64,000 bases of DNA from Lumnitzera littorea (lineage: Eukaryota > Streptophyta > Magnoliopsida > Myrtales > Combretaceae): the NCBI GenBank assembly GCA_024138015.1, contig JAMXBB010000008.1:8920367-8984366 (forward strand), in the 5' to 3' direction. Positions within the stretch are counted from its first letter, which is position 1, and every line of letters begins with the position of its first letter. Position numbers and translations under genes: made by a program. Positions 1-12,559 of this stretch are shown one piece after another. The notes beneath the pieces were generated by a model, which worked only from the letters and a program-made list of their open reading frames with translations, searched no databases and had not been told where the DNA came from.

Positions 1-218
1 AACCTTCATTTGAAACCTAGAGCAACATTTAGTGTTCGTGAGTCGCATCGAACTCTATTTTGAGCTCAAACCCCTTAATCGTGTTTGTGTCTTGGTGAGT
101 TATATCCATCTATATTCACTATCAAAACCCTTCCTATTCTTCGTACCTATTTTTCTTTGAATACCCATTCCTTTTCGTTTTCGGATCCGCTGCCATTCTC
201 TTCTTTTGATCCTTATCA
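1..218 (+). mobile_element. 3' end of an LTR (same family as the 18415-22368 element)
   Basis: This stretch is nearly identical to the last part of the LTRs at 18415-19351 and 21429-22368, including the final CCTTATCA. The homology stops sharply at 218 and the next bases already belong to the gag of another element. No primer-binding site follows. It is therefore either a solo LTR, or the 3' LTR of an element mostly outside the window, inserted into the Tat-like element to the right. The target duplication cannot be checked because the left end is cut off. Confidence 0.85.
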
Positions 219-2945
219 TCCTCCTTCCGAATTCCAAACTCCTCGCCTTGGAACAATATGACAGAATAGGTGATCTAGATGATCACTTACCTCATTTCTA
301 TACCCTCATGAACCTTCGTGGTTATGGGGATGCAATTATATGCAAGGCCTTTGCAAGTATGTTGAGGACGACAACTTAGAAATGGTTTAATCACCTGCTT
401 AAAAGCTCCATTTCTCCCTTTGACGAGCTTGCTCATCGCTTTAGTCTTTGCTTCTAAGCTAGCAAGCCCCCATTAAAGGATACATCATCCTTGTATTTGA
501 TTCGCCAGAAGGATGGGGAAACCCTTTGTGAGTATGTTGTATGGTTCAACAATACCATGGTAGAGATCCCTTAGCTCGATGAGGGAGTAGCAGTTTGTGC
601 CACTTAGCTTAGCATCAAGTTGTTTGGAGACTTCTTTCGCTTGGTTTATAAGAGAAAACTTAACAACATAGTTGAATTCTGGCAAAAGGCCTAGCAGTAT
701 AGGGTCTAGGAGGACAACATCTGCACTAAACGCGAAGCTGACTTAAAGAAGTTAGGAGGGAAGAAGGACAATGTTAAGGGGTTTATCAAATACTACCTCA
801 ATAGCAAACAACCAAGCTGCCTTGATGAGAGAAACCCTAAAGATAGGAAGTGTCCATCGCCTACTCCAATGTGTACTTAGCATATACCCTTGAATCAACT
901 CTTCGGCTAGGTATATATGGAAGTCCATGGAAGGGATTTGCTCTAAAAACCCCTTAAGATGAGGGGCAACCCAAGATGAGGGGCAACCTTAGTTGTAGGA
1001 ACTCAAATAAGTACTATAAATTTCATGAGGACTATGACCACACTACAGATGAATGCTTTAAGTTGAAGAATGCCATCGAATTTGTCATCCAAAGGGGCTT
1101 CTTTAGAGAATATGTGATTGATGCCAACGATGGTGTTGAGAGAAGTCCTTAGACATGATGGATTGAAGATGCCTAAGATGAAGATAATAGTAACCATCGT
1201 AATAATTAAGACCTCAACAACATCATTAATATTATAGTTGGGAAGCCTCGCCTAGGGAGCCGATCATACTGTACTAGCTAAGTTAACACTGCATCTAAGG
1301 TGATGGCAATGAGGAAGAAGAGGCAGAGGTAGGATACCTTTATCTCCTTCTTAGATGAAGATCTTAAGGGAGTTGATTCCCATTATTAGGATGCCATTGT
1401 AATGAGGGTAAAGATCTTGGATTTTAAGGTCTTAAAAATTATGGTAGATATAAGCAACTTTACTAACGTCTGTTCTAAGCATACATACGATAAGATATAG
1501 AAGAAACTACTTATATAGATGAAGTTGTACAATGATGACTTGATCGGCTTCAATGGAGAGACTATCCTACCTAAAGACATCATCATCTTGGATATGGAGC
1601 TCGGCTTCGACGACAATAGGACTAAGCAACTTGTAGAGTTTTTGGTGGTAGATTGCTTGTCCCCTTACAATGTACTCTTAGAATGAATAAGCCTTACCAG
1701 CTTTATGGTCATCACATCATCCTTCCACTTGAAGGCCAAATTCCTTACTCTAACTGAGGTAGTAATCTACAGATGCAATTAAAAGCTCTCAAGGGAGTTT
1801 TATGTAAAGGTAGCTCGAGGTGACAATGTCTTCACTTTGGAGATGGGATCGTAGGAGAAACTGGCTGAGAGACGTAAGTTGGGTGAAATGACAAAGGAGG
1901 AGCCCATTATTCAACTCTTATGGTCTAATGTAGATCAGTTTGTTTGGTCATTGTTAAATATGTCTAGTATCTTGACGGACCTAGCAACCCATAATCTCAG
2001 AATTGATGAGAAAATCCGACTTGTCAAGTAGAAGAAAAGGCACTTTGCTCCAAAACGAATGGCTGTAATGGAAGAAGAAGTGTAGAAATCGCATAAGGTA
2101 AGCTTTGTCTAGGAAGAGAAGTATCTGACTTGGCTAGCAAATGTTGTGTTAGTAAAAAAAAAAAAAAAAAAAAAGAATAAGAAGTAGCAAATGTGTATTG
2201 ATTATACTAACCTCAATAAAGTTTGCTCAATGGATTGCTTCCCTCTCTTGAGGATAGACCAATTAGTGGACTCTTCGATAGGTCATGCTTTATTGAGCTT
2301 TATAGAAACCTTCTCAGGATACAATAGATTAAGATAGACTTGAAAGACGAAGTCCGCACCTCCTTCATCATGGATTTTGAGACTTACTGTTATACTGTAA
2401 TATCTTTTGGCCTAAAAAATGCTGAGGCAAGGTACTGGCGGATGGTTATCACGCTATTTAAGCCTTAGCTTAAGCACAACATAGAGGTATATGTTAATGG
2501 CATGATTGCCAAGAGAAGGCAGTTCAGCGATCACATTCAGGATTTGCAGGAGGCTTTTTGATAGAATGAGAAGGTATGATATGACATTGAACCCCCAAGG
2601 GAGTGTTTTTGGGGTCGTTTCTGACAAATTTCTAAGCTTTATAGTCACTTAACGCAGGATCAAAGCCGACCTTGAGAAGATCATTACCATTGGAGACATG
2701 AAGTCCTGTACCACCATCAAGGAAGTCAAGAAGCTTACTGGCATGGTTGTTACACTGAGCTGATTTATCTCTAAAAGCGTAGATCAGTATGTAGAGTTCT
2801 TCAACATCCTTAAGAATCTAAAAGGTTTTAAGTGGACTCCTTAATGCCAGGCCACCTTCTTGGAGTTATAGAACTTCTAGGAGCATTCCTTGATCCTATT
2901 GAAGCCCATCCTAAGAGAAGATCTCTACTTTATAGACATCTTATT
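219..2945 (+). pseudogene. Decayed Ty3/gypsy (Tat-like) gag-protease-reverse transcriptase
   Basis: Conceptual translation over three frames gives a gag capsid domain (about 238-720), a zinc-finger-like tail at 1009-1125 (pattern KFHEDYDHTTDEC, first Cys changed to Tyr), an aspartic protease domain (about 1400-1780; VDISNF where VDxGSS is usual), reverse transcriptase (about 2180-2560; CIDYTNLNK, then FIETFSGYN, so the motif A Asp is Glu) and the start of RNase H (to 2945). The RT wording is typical of the Tat lineage of plant Ty3/gypsy elements, from family knowledge. There are many TAG/TAA stops, often where Gln is expected (572, 692), a 20-base A run at about 2155, and frame changes, so it cannot be expressed. 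Coding ends abruptly inside RNase H and resumes with integrase at 10461. Confidence 0.85.
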
Positions 2946-4165
2946 TTTACTACCCTTAGTTTAATTTTTTTTTTAAACTTTTAAGCTAGGTTTAAAAAAA
3001 AAGTAAAAATAAAAAAATTTGAATAAAAAAAAAATAAATAAATAAAAATTAAAAAGTGATAAAAAAAATTGAAAAAAATAAAATTTAAAAAGTGTCAAGA
3101 CGAGTCAAGTCAATTGTTTAGGGTCGGATCAAACAATAATTGAAGATGTACATTCAATTTAATAAATTCTGAGTCTTTAAATAATTGGGTTTCATTAAAA
3201 AATATAATTTTTTAGTCTAGTGAAATATAAAATTGACTTTTATCTAATTTATATTGGGTTAAATAGACTTAAGATTTATTAAATGAGTTAGTGCGTATTT
3301 TGCGCTATATATTAAAAGTCATGGCTAATTTAAAACAAGATGAACAAAGTCTAGCCCAATAAAGAAAAGCCTAAATAAAATACGATGTTTCTAGGAACTT
3401 GATCTTGAAAATGGATTGGATTGAATCTTGAATAAATTTAACAAATCTAAATCAAGGATTATCATATCCTATAAATATTAGATATGTTAAGATTGAATCT
3501 TCACAACAAAAAGATATAAAGGATTCAAGTTTACGGTTTATAAACAGTAGACTTTTAGTTAAAAAACAATACACATTTTACAATTACACAAAATTCATAA
3601 ACTCATACGCTACAGTGTTCATCTCTTACTCACTATTTACAGCAGAACACACACATTCACTTATAAACTCCACAACCAGTCCACATTCACAATCCTATGC
3701 TATGATCAGTCAAACATATTCACAGTCACATATATCTAATAGTACCACACACAAGCACGATTAGTCCATTGCATCAGTCCATACATGCTACAATCCATTC
3801 GTACACGAATCACGCATCACATCTAATGCTCCAAACAATTAATCCATGAACTACTCACTACAGCACTCCACATGATTAGTCCTCAAATGGCAGTCCATAC
3901 GAGTGGTATGCCTAGTAGCATGTTAAAGTAACCTACACAATAAGCCATGTCCAAACCAAGCTCGACATATACGTGCTACGCGTAAGATTTGATTGTGGTG
4001 ATTCAACTTTTATTTTACTAACTTTTTTTTAGTGCAGATTATTTAAGAATTTTAACATATCTCATATGTCATGCATTTTAATTAGATAAATTTGTAATTT
4101 TTTTTTTGATAAATTGTATAAATTTCATTTTTAGATGAATTTCATATTGCATTTTTTTTTCCATT
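2946..4165. other. AT-rich non-coding stretch, then CA-rich stretch
   Basis: The first 170 bases after the gag-pol break are A- and T-homopolymer rich. From 3540 to 3960 the strand is rich in C and A, with loosely repeated CAGTCCA and CACATTC words and almost no G. I see no reading frame, RNA gene or clear transposon terminus here. It is part of the block separating the two halves of the Tat-like element. Confidence 0.5.
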
Positions 4166-4665
4166 AAAATTGCATTTTTTAGAAATAGTTACATATCTTC
4201 TCTAAGATTCATATTTTTGGTGAAGATACGTATTTAAATTGCATCTTATGTCTTTTTCATAAAATTGTATTTTTTATATAGTTTTATATCTTCTCTAAGA
4301 TTCATATTTTTAGTGAAGATATATATCTAAATTGCATCTGACATCTTTTTTATGAAATTGCCTTTTTTAAGACATAGTTGCATATCTTCTTAGAGATTCA
4401 TATCTTTGGTGAAAATATGTATCTAAATTGTATCTTATATTTTTTTTAGATATAGTTGCATATCTTTTCCAAGATTCATATCGTTGGTGAAGATACATAT
4501 CTAAATTGCATCATTTAGATAAATTGCATTCTTTTAAACTAAATCATATCTTTTAGATAAATTGAATTCTTTTTTTATAAAAATTGCATTTTTAGATATA
4601 GATACATATTTTTTATGAGATTCATATCTTTAGTAAATATGTATATCTAAATTGCATATCTCGGT
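4166..4665. repeat. Degenerate tandem repeat, ~93-bp unit, about five copies
   Basis: A unit containing AAATTGCATTTTT, CATATCTTCTCTAAGATTC and GTGAAGATACATATCTAAA recurs with its CATATCTT core at 4192, 4285, 4381, 4459 and about 4605. Spacings are 93, 96, 78 and about 146 bases, so the fourth unit is shortened and the last is interrupted by extra partial words. It looks like a short satellite-type array. I do not recognise the family. Confidence 0.75.
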
Positions 4666-5348
4666 AAATTTGTATAAATCTTGTATTGAAGGTTTAGAAA
4701 AATAAATTTTTGGCACATAGTGTTTTTTTTTTTTTAAAAAAAACTTAACTTGAGCCTTTTCAAAAGATTTAGTTAGTTAGGTATTTTAAAATAAATTCAT
4801 GAGATCAGATCTTTTAGGCTTTTTTTAAATAATAAATAGTTAAATAACATAAATCTATCTCGATTTTTCAAATTAAAAAGAATTAATCCACTAAATATAT
4901 ATTTAAAAAAAAAACAAAACTACATTGGTTTGATCTCGATTAATGGGTACATAGGTACCTTCGAAGTAACCACATAAAAAAAATTATTTTTTAAAAATTT
5001 GCAATAAAAATTATTAAAAAATTCATTTTAATTGCATTTTTGTATATCATTATATATTTTGGCATCCTTAGAAAAATTATTACAAAATAAAAGTCCATTA
5101 GTTTTTTTTTTTTATTTTTTATATGGTGATTTGGTCTTAATAAGTTAGTTCTTGAATCCCAATTTTCTAGTTAAATTTTTTAAAAGAATTATTTTTTAAA
5201 AAAATCCGTAAATTAGTGGTTAAATAAGGGTTTTCCAAGCCAAAAACCCTAACATGATTTTTTAATCAATTTTTTTTGGTTGGTGTCTCCAAATTATTGT
5301 ACAAAATCGAATTGGATAGACCCTATCAGAGATTATTTAGAGCAAGGT
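4666..5348. other. AT-rich non-coding stretch
   Basis: Runs of T and A with scattered short words. No open frame with recognisable similarity, no RNA gene and no transposon end is visible. The stretch ends at TGTAGCGACC, taken below as a probable LTR boundary. Confidence 0.5.
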
Positions 5349-8300
5349 TGTAGCGACCCTAAGAGGGATCTAGTAGTATTGCTTAGAATTTCCATATCAC
5401 GTGTGCACCCATGATAAGAAAATCGCCTTGCAAGTCAAAGATTGCAAGACTCTACATAGTTATTCGCTAGGGTCTTCAATTTTTGTTCATCGACTCATTA
5501 TATAATATAAATAATTATGGATAACCATTTTTCCACAATTCCTCAGAACTGCAGAGAATTGGTATCTTCTACCAAAATAGTGAAATAAGATAGACAATTC
5601 TAGAAAATTCTAATCCTACTAAAGCTACTAAACTTAATTGAGATATTAGTCGTTTTTTAGAGCATTCCGAATCAACTACACAAGCTTTTCATCATACTGA
5701 TTCAATGGTAGTACTCTGCACTTGATTCCTATCCCATTCCCAACTATCGATCAACCTGTAAGGAAAAGAATTGTTAGGGTGTAAGCTTACGCTTAGTAAG
5801 ATAATTACCCTTATCAATATCGCATGGCAAAATTTATTAGATGCACAATCATATGAATGCATGAACAATCAGTGTGCTAAACAACGCATGCAGTGGCCTA
5901 GGAACTGCATATGACTCAGAATTACACCCCCTGTAGTCGGGGTTTGGAGACAATTAACCGACTTAAACCAAAATCCGGGTTCTAGACCTTGGGTTTTAAT
6001 TCATTAGCACTATTGTGCTTAAGTCAAAACAAAACTATGTATATATATACATATATATACTTTCATTACCAAATAATAAATCATATTTTCAAAATCTCAA
6101 GTCTAGTAGTGTGGTGACCCCTACAATCCACAAACATACGCCCTAAGCAGAAGCCACAAGACTCGACCCTTCGCCGACGGTTGGTGTCTCCCGACACCTA
6201 GTAATCCCATCAGCTTAGAATAGAGACTCAATATAAATGATGATATAGTTAGTGCCCAATCCTACAGGAGGTACGTCCTCCTATGAGTCCCTTTCCATTT
6301 TCTGCGTGATGCGGCAGTCGGTGTTATCCGTATGCAATATGGGGAATGCATGATTCGTTTTAATTTCTTAATCGTATAAGTGATTAATTCGATTTTCAAG
6401 GTGATCAAACAATTTCATTTCATACGATTGCAGGTATACATTATTACAACAATTCTCATTATTATATATAATTAACGAGCCATCGCATTCATTCAAAAAT
6501 TCATACACAGGCATTTCCCATATCCCACAAGTATCCAAATTTATATATATAAGTTTAGGTGCATCTATTCTACAAGCAAAATCAAGTAAAGAGTCATTGG
6601 GAATTTACTCACTCTGCCATGTGGTTCAATTAAAGTAATCTGGAGGCAAATTGTCTCCGTACACGATGTCCCCTAGTAATCGAAATAATATTTATAATGG
6701 ATTGAAATAAACTTAGGAAACTAAGTTAAATTCTCTTAAGTATACTCTTAACTAGTTTTCGTAACTTCTCTCGGTTTTTACCTAAAAGTTCAATCGCGTA
6801 TAATTTTTTCATTTTAAATCCAATTTTTATGATATTATAGTAAATCTTCATCGTTTTTGAGTGTACTTTAACGTGGTGAGGTTAGATTTTCAAAATGAGT
6901 CACACAAATCTATCTATGGGTCAGAATAGTAGCGATCCTCATGTTTTGGAGTGCTTTTAGGCCTTGTTTGGTAAATGGGCTTTTTGATAACTTCAGAAAT
7001 CCTTTAGGCTTGGTCTTAAGATTTTATCCTAAGCTCAAAATACTCCTTGAGATCAAATTTACAACTTTGATTTATACTCTTAAGGCTAACAACCACTTCA
7101 TGGGCTCTTTAGTAGGCTTAAGTTGTCAAATGGGCTTATTTTTTGTTCAAACTAAAGTTAGTAACTTTGTTGGGCTTACGGAGTCTTAAGTGGATTTCTT
7201 ATGGGCTTCAAAACAACCTCTCTTAATGTTTTAAAGTGTTGGTCAGAATTTTATTGAAGGCCCAACTTAGAGTTCTAGGCTTGTTTTGAGAGTTTTAGGT
7301 TTGGTTTTGAGTTTTAGGCTTTGTATACTTACTATATTTGCTTTAGTTAATCTTTTCACTTTGTTCACTTACTTTTATCATATTTTTAAGTGTCTTTTAC
7401 TCATGTTCCAGATTTGGTCGTGATGATTCCAAGGTGTTCTTACTTGGTTTTTTAACTTGTTTCATTATTTCCTTAAGTTTAGGTATTAGATCATGCACTT
7501 AAATTATTTGTATCCAAATCTTAACTTAAATTTTCTTCCGTAAGATGATTCTTTAACTTATGCTTCGCACAAAGAAATAGAAGATCTTACACTTATTACA
7601 ACTTCCATATCATAGCTCATACTATACAAAGTTGGTTTCTTTATAAAACTTTATGTGATGAATTTTTTTTCTTAACTTAAGTCTAGATTTAAGCATGTTT
7701 AACTTAATGGAAATAAAATCAACATCCAAATGACTTTTGAATCCTCATATCCAGCATGCTCATCTTCCATTCAAGTTCTTGTTTCAAGATTTTCTCAACT
7801 TAAAATCTTTCATTCAAAGTATTAAACAAGTATTTTTACAAAATACCAACTTTACATGCTCATGTTTAAACTTCATGTAAGGGTTTCACGAGTTTGTTTT
7901 TTAGAATGGTTTTTGGTGTTATAATAACTTAAAATCATACTCATATCTTCAAGAAATCAAAGTCTCTTAACATAAACACTAACCCACTAATCACAAGAAA
8001 CATTTACTCGTCTTAAAAGCGTAGAAATGGTGGTTGTGCAACTAAGCACCCTCTTATGTTCCTTGTTTTTCCTCCTTCTTCTTGTAAGCTCCTTTGAAAC
8101 TAGAGTCTTGATCTTTGAAGTGAAGTTTTGAGGATATTTTAAAGTTTCTAAAAGTGGTTTTTGAAGTTGACAAATAGAGGGCACAAAATAAGGCTTGGTG
8201 TCATAAGTATGGAAGCAAAATAATGGTGGTAATGTTGGGATTTTGTGAAGTTTGATTTCTTCTTTTGATTTGTGTTTACAGTGAGAGAAAAGGAAGTGAA

Positions 8301-8560
8301 AATGAGAGTGAAAGAGGGAGAGAGTGGCAGATTTTTGAATGGGAGAGGAAGTGTGTGCAAGAAGCTTTAATTGATTGTGTTGTAGCTTACACAAAAATCA
8401 ACAATTGCAACTATTGATGATGTAAGCATTAAGGAATGAATAGTGGTGTGTAAGAGAAAGTGATTGATAGTTGAAAGACAAGAGCATAGCCCCCCTCTTC
8501 TCCTTATTCAAATATGCCATTTAGTATCCTTTGGGATTATGGAATTGTCTTGTCTCATTT
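5349..8560 (-). mobile_element. Probable LTR of a Del/Tekay-like element, reverse orientation
   Basis: Read on the minus strand, the segment ends in GGGTCGCTACA, like the GGGCGTAACA end of the chromovirus LTR at 35343. It has a pyrimidine-rich, leader-like stretch (about 8400 to 8230 on the minus strand, CACACACTTCC, CTCTCCCATTC), as do the R/U5 leaders of Del/Tekay LTRs in plants, and a degenerate TATA-like word near 8510. No primer-binding site or coding domain adjoins it, so a solo LTR is the likeliest reading. The right boundary is uncertain and I could not find a target duplication. The 135-codon minus-strand frame at 7987-8394 lies inside the leader-like part and is probably chance. Confidence 0.4.
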
Positions 8561-8659
8561 AATGAAGTTAAGCATGTGAAATCTTGTAAAAAATTATCCA
8601 TATGTAGTATAAGTGAATGGGTGATAAGACATTTTCCTTATCACTAGATTTTGATAAGT

Positions 8660-9760
8660 TATCAATTGATAAATGATTCCAACTCTCAATTGATAAGTCA
8701 TCTAAGGTGATTGGTAGGTTTACTTATTTATGTGTAAGGCTTGGACATGAAGATAAGGGTATGGCCTTATAAGAGATTGTTTTAGGGTTTTTATCTTACA
8801 TTGTTTTGTAATTTATGATTTGATTTTTATGAAATTATGAAATTTTCTAAAGTTGAATGAAATTATTCAAATTAAATTATCGATTAATTACTTAAGGTTA
8901 AAATTCCTTAATTGTTTTAGAGTTTAGGGTTTTAAGTGACTTTAGAGCTCGTAATTCTTCAAGCTCGGATCTTATCAATAATTGGTTTTTGAATTGGAAA
9001 AATTTAATTCGTTTCTAAATGTAAACTTAAGTTCTCAGTTTCGTTGATCCTTGAGAACGTTCGGACGATACTTTTAATTGAATCATGGGCCTACTAAAAG
9101 TAGGGTTTATATTTATCAATTGATAAGTTATTTAGGATGATTGGTTAGTTTACTTATTCATGAACACAAATCTTATGTATGAAGATAAGGAGATTGTCTT
9201 ATATGAAATTCTTTTGGAGTTTATCTTTTAAATTGATTTGTAAGTTATAATTTAATTCTTATAAAACTATAAAAATTTCTAAAATTGAATAAAATTATTC
9301 AAATTAAATTCTTAATTAGCCGCTTAGGATTACAAGTCTTTAATTGTTTTATGGTTTTGGGTTTAGAGTCTATGGTTCTCATATTCAAGTTTTATTGACA
9401 ATAGGGTTTCGAATTGGAAAATTAAATTCGTTTTTAAATGTAAACTTGGATTCTTAACTTAGTTTATCTTTGGGAACATTTGGGAAGTGTTCTTAGTTGA
9501 ATCACAAGTCCGCTAAAAAGTAGGGTTTAAAATTTATCTATACATAACATGGCTTATAAGTGAAAATAAGGGAATTGTCTTATATGAATTTCTTTTAGGG
9601 TTTGGTTCTCAAATTAATTTGTAGGTTGTGATTTGCCTTTTAAGAAATTTTAAAGTTTTCTAGGGTTGAATAAAATTCATTGAAATTATATTTTTAATTA
9701 TTCATTTAGGGCTATAAGTCCCTGATTATCCCAAGGTTTAGGGTTTTAGTGAGTTTAAGT
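8660..9760. repeat. Tandem repeat of ~430 bp, about 2.5 copies
   Basis: Successive units share TGATAAGT.ATTTAGG.TGATTGG (8691, 9121), GAAGATAAGG (8749, 9181; GAAAATAAGG at 9562), a conserved block around CAAATTAAATT, and AAAGTAGGGTTTA near the unit end. Spacing is about 432 bases between the first two units and 381 to the third, which lacks the start of the unit and is incomplete. No reading frame runs through it. Confidence 0.8.
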
Positions 9761-9835
9761 ATGTTTTAGGGTTTTAGTGAGATTATGTATGTTTTAGAGT
9801 TCGAGTGAGATTATATATGTTTTAGGGTTTTTCAC
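9730..9835. repeat. Short minisatellite (~34-bp unit, three copies)
   Basis: The phrase TATGTTTTAGGGTTTTAGTG and close variants occur three times in a row at the end of the 430-bp repeat array. Each unit contains TTTAGGGTTT, which resembles a plant telomere-like box, but the units are not perfect telomere repeats. Confidence 0.7.
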
Positions 9836-10460
9836 CAACTCGAGAATAATTTATTTACACTTAAGAGCTTAAGGATCAATTAGCTTAATTATTTAGGAAT
9901 ACTGCTTTATTATGTAACATATATATATATATATATATATCATATGATAGATTAAGAAAAGGAAATTGCTTAATAATATATTTATATATATATATATATA
10001 TATACATATTGTGGGGCTACTTATGTACGCAAGTAAAATAATTTTTATAAATTTATTAATTTATTCCTTTAACTAGCTTAGTTTTGTTGTTTATTATTAC
10101 TTGAAATAATCCTTGATTCGTTTGTTATCAATTTTATATGATTTCACAAAATTATCAATAATTTTATTGATTTATGACTTTTCAAGCATTAAAATAATTT
10201 TATAGAGTTTTAAAAAAAGTTTTATGATTTGATATTTATGGTTCCTATTAAGTTTAGGTTTACATTTTTAAAAGTAAGCTTATGTAGGGATTGGGGTTTT
10301 CTTGTATGATTAGGGTTTCTAAATCGTATAATGGTGTCTTTTAAGTTCGTTTTAAGTTCTGAGTTTAAAATTTTAGTTGGTTTTCATTTTATGTGGTCTT
10401 ATCGACTTAGGGAAATATTTACGATACTCGAGTCTAACACTATGTTTAGAAGGTTAAATT
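9836..10460. other. Non-coding stretch with two (TA)n tracts
   Basis: Contains two TA microsatellites (about 9919-9940 and 9977-10004) separated by about 35 bases, then AT-rich sequence up to the point where integrase coding begins. Nothing else recognised. Confidence 0.6.
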
Positions 10461-11670
10461 TACAGAGTCTACAAAGGTACCTTACCGACTAATAAAAAAG
10501 AGGTCAAGAAGTTAAGATATCATGTTGCTAACTATACCTTAGTTGATGGCATCCTATATCGAAGAGGGGTTAGCCTCCCTCTTCTAAGGTGCCTTCGACT
10601 TGAAGAATGGCTGTACATTATGGAAGAGCTGCATGCTAGTGTATGTAGCAACTGTATCTAGTTATAGGCCCTTTATGTTCGAACTCTTTGGCTTAGATAC
10701 TATTGGCCGCCAATGAGGCAGGATATGAAGGTAATTACCTACAAGTGTCTACAATGCTCGATTTAGTCACTCATGCCCTTAACTCTGACGTTCAGCCTCT
10801 AATGCACTTATGGCTATTCGTCCAGTAGGGTATTAACATCCTTAGCGCTTCCCTAAAAGTGTTTGGAGGACAACAATTCATCATAGCAGCCGTCAACTAC
10901 TTCACTAAGCAGGTCAATGTTGAGGCAGTTGCTAAGATCACGAAGAGAAGCATTGAGTTTTTCATTTGCAACAACATTCTCTCCAGATTCAGGGTTCCAT
11001 ACGCCCTTATAATGGATAATAGGCGATAGTTGACAACCCCAAGTTTAGGGAGTTTTGCACAATGCAACACATCACCCCTCTCTTTACCTTAGTTACATAC
11101 TCCCAATTTAATTGCTTGGTCGAAGCAACCAACAGGATCATCCTCGATAGTATCAAGAAGGTGGTTGATTGAGGTCAAGGTAAATGAGCAAATGGCTCCC
11201 AAATATTCTATGGGGAAACAAGATACCCATCACGTGTTGACTAATGAGACTCCATTCTGCTCGGCCTTCGGATCGAAAGCCATCCTTCTTATAGAGTTGG
11301 ATCATCCCAACATCATGACTTAATCTTTTGATGCCTTTGCAAATAAGTCAATCCTACAAGCTAATGTAGATATTATAAAAGAAATTTAAGACCTCGTTGT
11401 AGTTCATATGGTAGCTTATCAACATAGGGTAACCAAATACTACGATAGGAGGGTTTGGCATAAAGAGTTTATAGTAGGAGACCTAGTCTATAGAAGACTT
11501 TAAGCAACCAACTTGTGAGAAGGAAAGGGGAAACTAGCCTCCAACTAGGAAAATTTGATTTGAGTTAGAGAAAACTTAGGGAACGGGTGGATACAAGCTA
11601 GAAAGATTAGATGGAGAGCTTATTCCCGTGCACATAGAACGTCTACAATTTGTGCTTATATTTTGATTAG
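10461..11670 (+). pseudogene. Integrase of the Tat-like Ty3/gypsy element
   Basis: Translation starts with YKGTLPTNKKEVKKLRYHVA and LVDGILYRRGVSLPLLRCL, the linker and zinc-binding start of Ty3/gypsy integrase. It continues through the catalytic core (NYFTKQVNVEA; IMDNRR near 11014, where IxDNGxxF is usual) to the C-terminal end (LDGELIPVHIERL). Stops and frameshifts are scattered, many at expected Gln codons. The subtype matches the gag-RT half at 219-2945, so the two are read as one element whose RNase H region is lost and replaced by the block at 2946-10460. Confidence 0.8.
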
Positions 11671-11943
11671 ATGTAAATATTGTATTTTTTTGGATATTTT
11701 AATGAAATTTCACTCATCAAGTCATTGTGTGGTTACCTTTATCTTTACATAACATGTCCCAACCTACGTCGGGTGAACGGACCTATAAACGTCAAAGTCT
11801 TTAAAGGGGCTCTTGACTAATGTGCCTCTTTAAGCATAAGTAAGCGGGAACACCACCAACCTACCCATATTAAGTAACTTTGACAATAAGACCAAGGAAC
11901 TCCCATAGTACTTGTTGGAACACTACTAGCTCAGCCCTCGAAA
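11671..11943. other. Non-coding 3' region of the Tat-like element
   Basis: Between the integrase end and the short repeats at 11944. No reading frame. It reads as the start of the long untranslated region that Tat elements carry between pol and the 3' LTR. Confidence 0.5.
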
Positions 11944-12140
11944 TAACATAAGTTATTAACAGCTGAACGGCCCTAATAGTAGAGTAAACCCAACTCTTCT
12001 CTAATCGAAATGACCTAAGTTAATAATAGCTGAATGGTCCCCATAGAAGAGTCACCTTGACTCTTCCCTATGTGATATAACCTTAATTACTAATAGCTAA
12101 ATGGTCCTACTAAAGAGTAACAACAACTATTCAATTAAGT
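11944..12140. repeat. Three imperfect tandem repeats (~66 bp) downstream of integrase
   Basis: The phrase TAAGTTA-TAA-AGCTGAA-GG-CC, followed by AGAGTA or AGAGTCA, occurs at about 11944, 12012 and 12077 (spacings 68 and 65). Short tandem repeats between pol and the 3' LTR are common in Tat and related plant elements, which supports assigning this stretch to the same element as the integrase. Confidence 0.75.
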
Positions 12141-12559
12141 ACGCTGAGTAATCAGAAACACGAAAGGGAAAAAAAATGTAGATCAAATTGGCTATAAAGT
12201 GAAATTTCATTCTTCATTGTCATTCAGAACATGTACAAGGCATGAGGCTGACATACTAACTTGATAAGGAAATCTTTATAACTTTGAACAGAGATAAAGA
12301 AAAGTAGTAACAAGAAAAAAAAGTACATAAAAGAAACTTTAGCCTACTAATTTGGATTAACTAACTTTGACAACTCTAAGAAATCTAGCACTTCAATCTG
12401 TTTGGAGAATTGATCCATTGGAGTTTGAGTTGGAGTGTTTTAAGATGAAGTAGGGGGAGGGGGAGTCTCCTAGCATCGGCTCTAGCCGTCAGAAGGTTTG
12501 ACTCGATCTTAATCTACTACATTAAGCTCTTCTAGGGTGACCTTTGGCTAAGCTTCGTT
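12141..12559. other. Non-coding stretch between repeats and antisense frame
   Basis: No domain recognised. On the minus strand it would be the tail of the antisense reading frame described next (LDFLELSKLV-like text near 12390-12360), but stops are frequent. Confidence 0.4.

Noticed and set aside
3540..3960. CA-rich stretch with repeated CAGTCCA words, considered as a CRISPR-like or regulatory array
   Set aside because: Spacing and repeats are irregular, there are no constant repeats, and CRISPR is not expected in a plant nucleus.
6941..7189. 82-codon plus-strand frame
   Set aside because: Made of repeated GGGCTTA/TTAGGCTT words within the probable reverse-oriented LTR; no domain.
7987..8394. 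135-codon minus-strand open frame
   Set aside because: It is Ser/Leu/His-rich translation of a pyrimidine-rich leader-like part of a probable LTR, with no domain; a chance frame is likelier.
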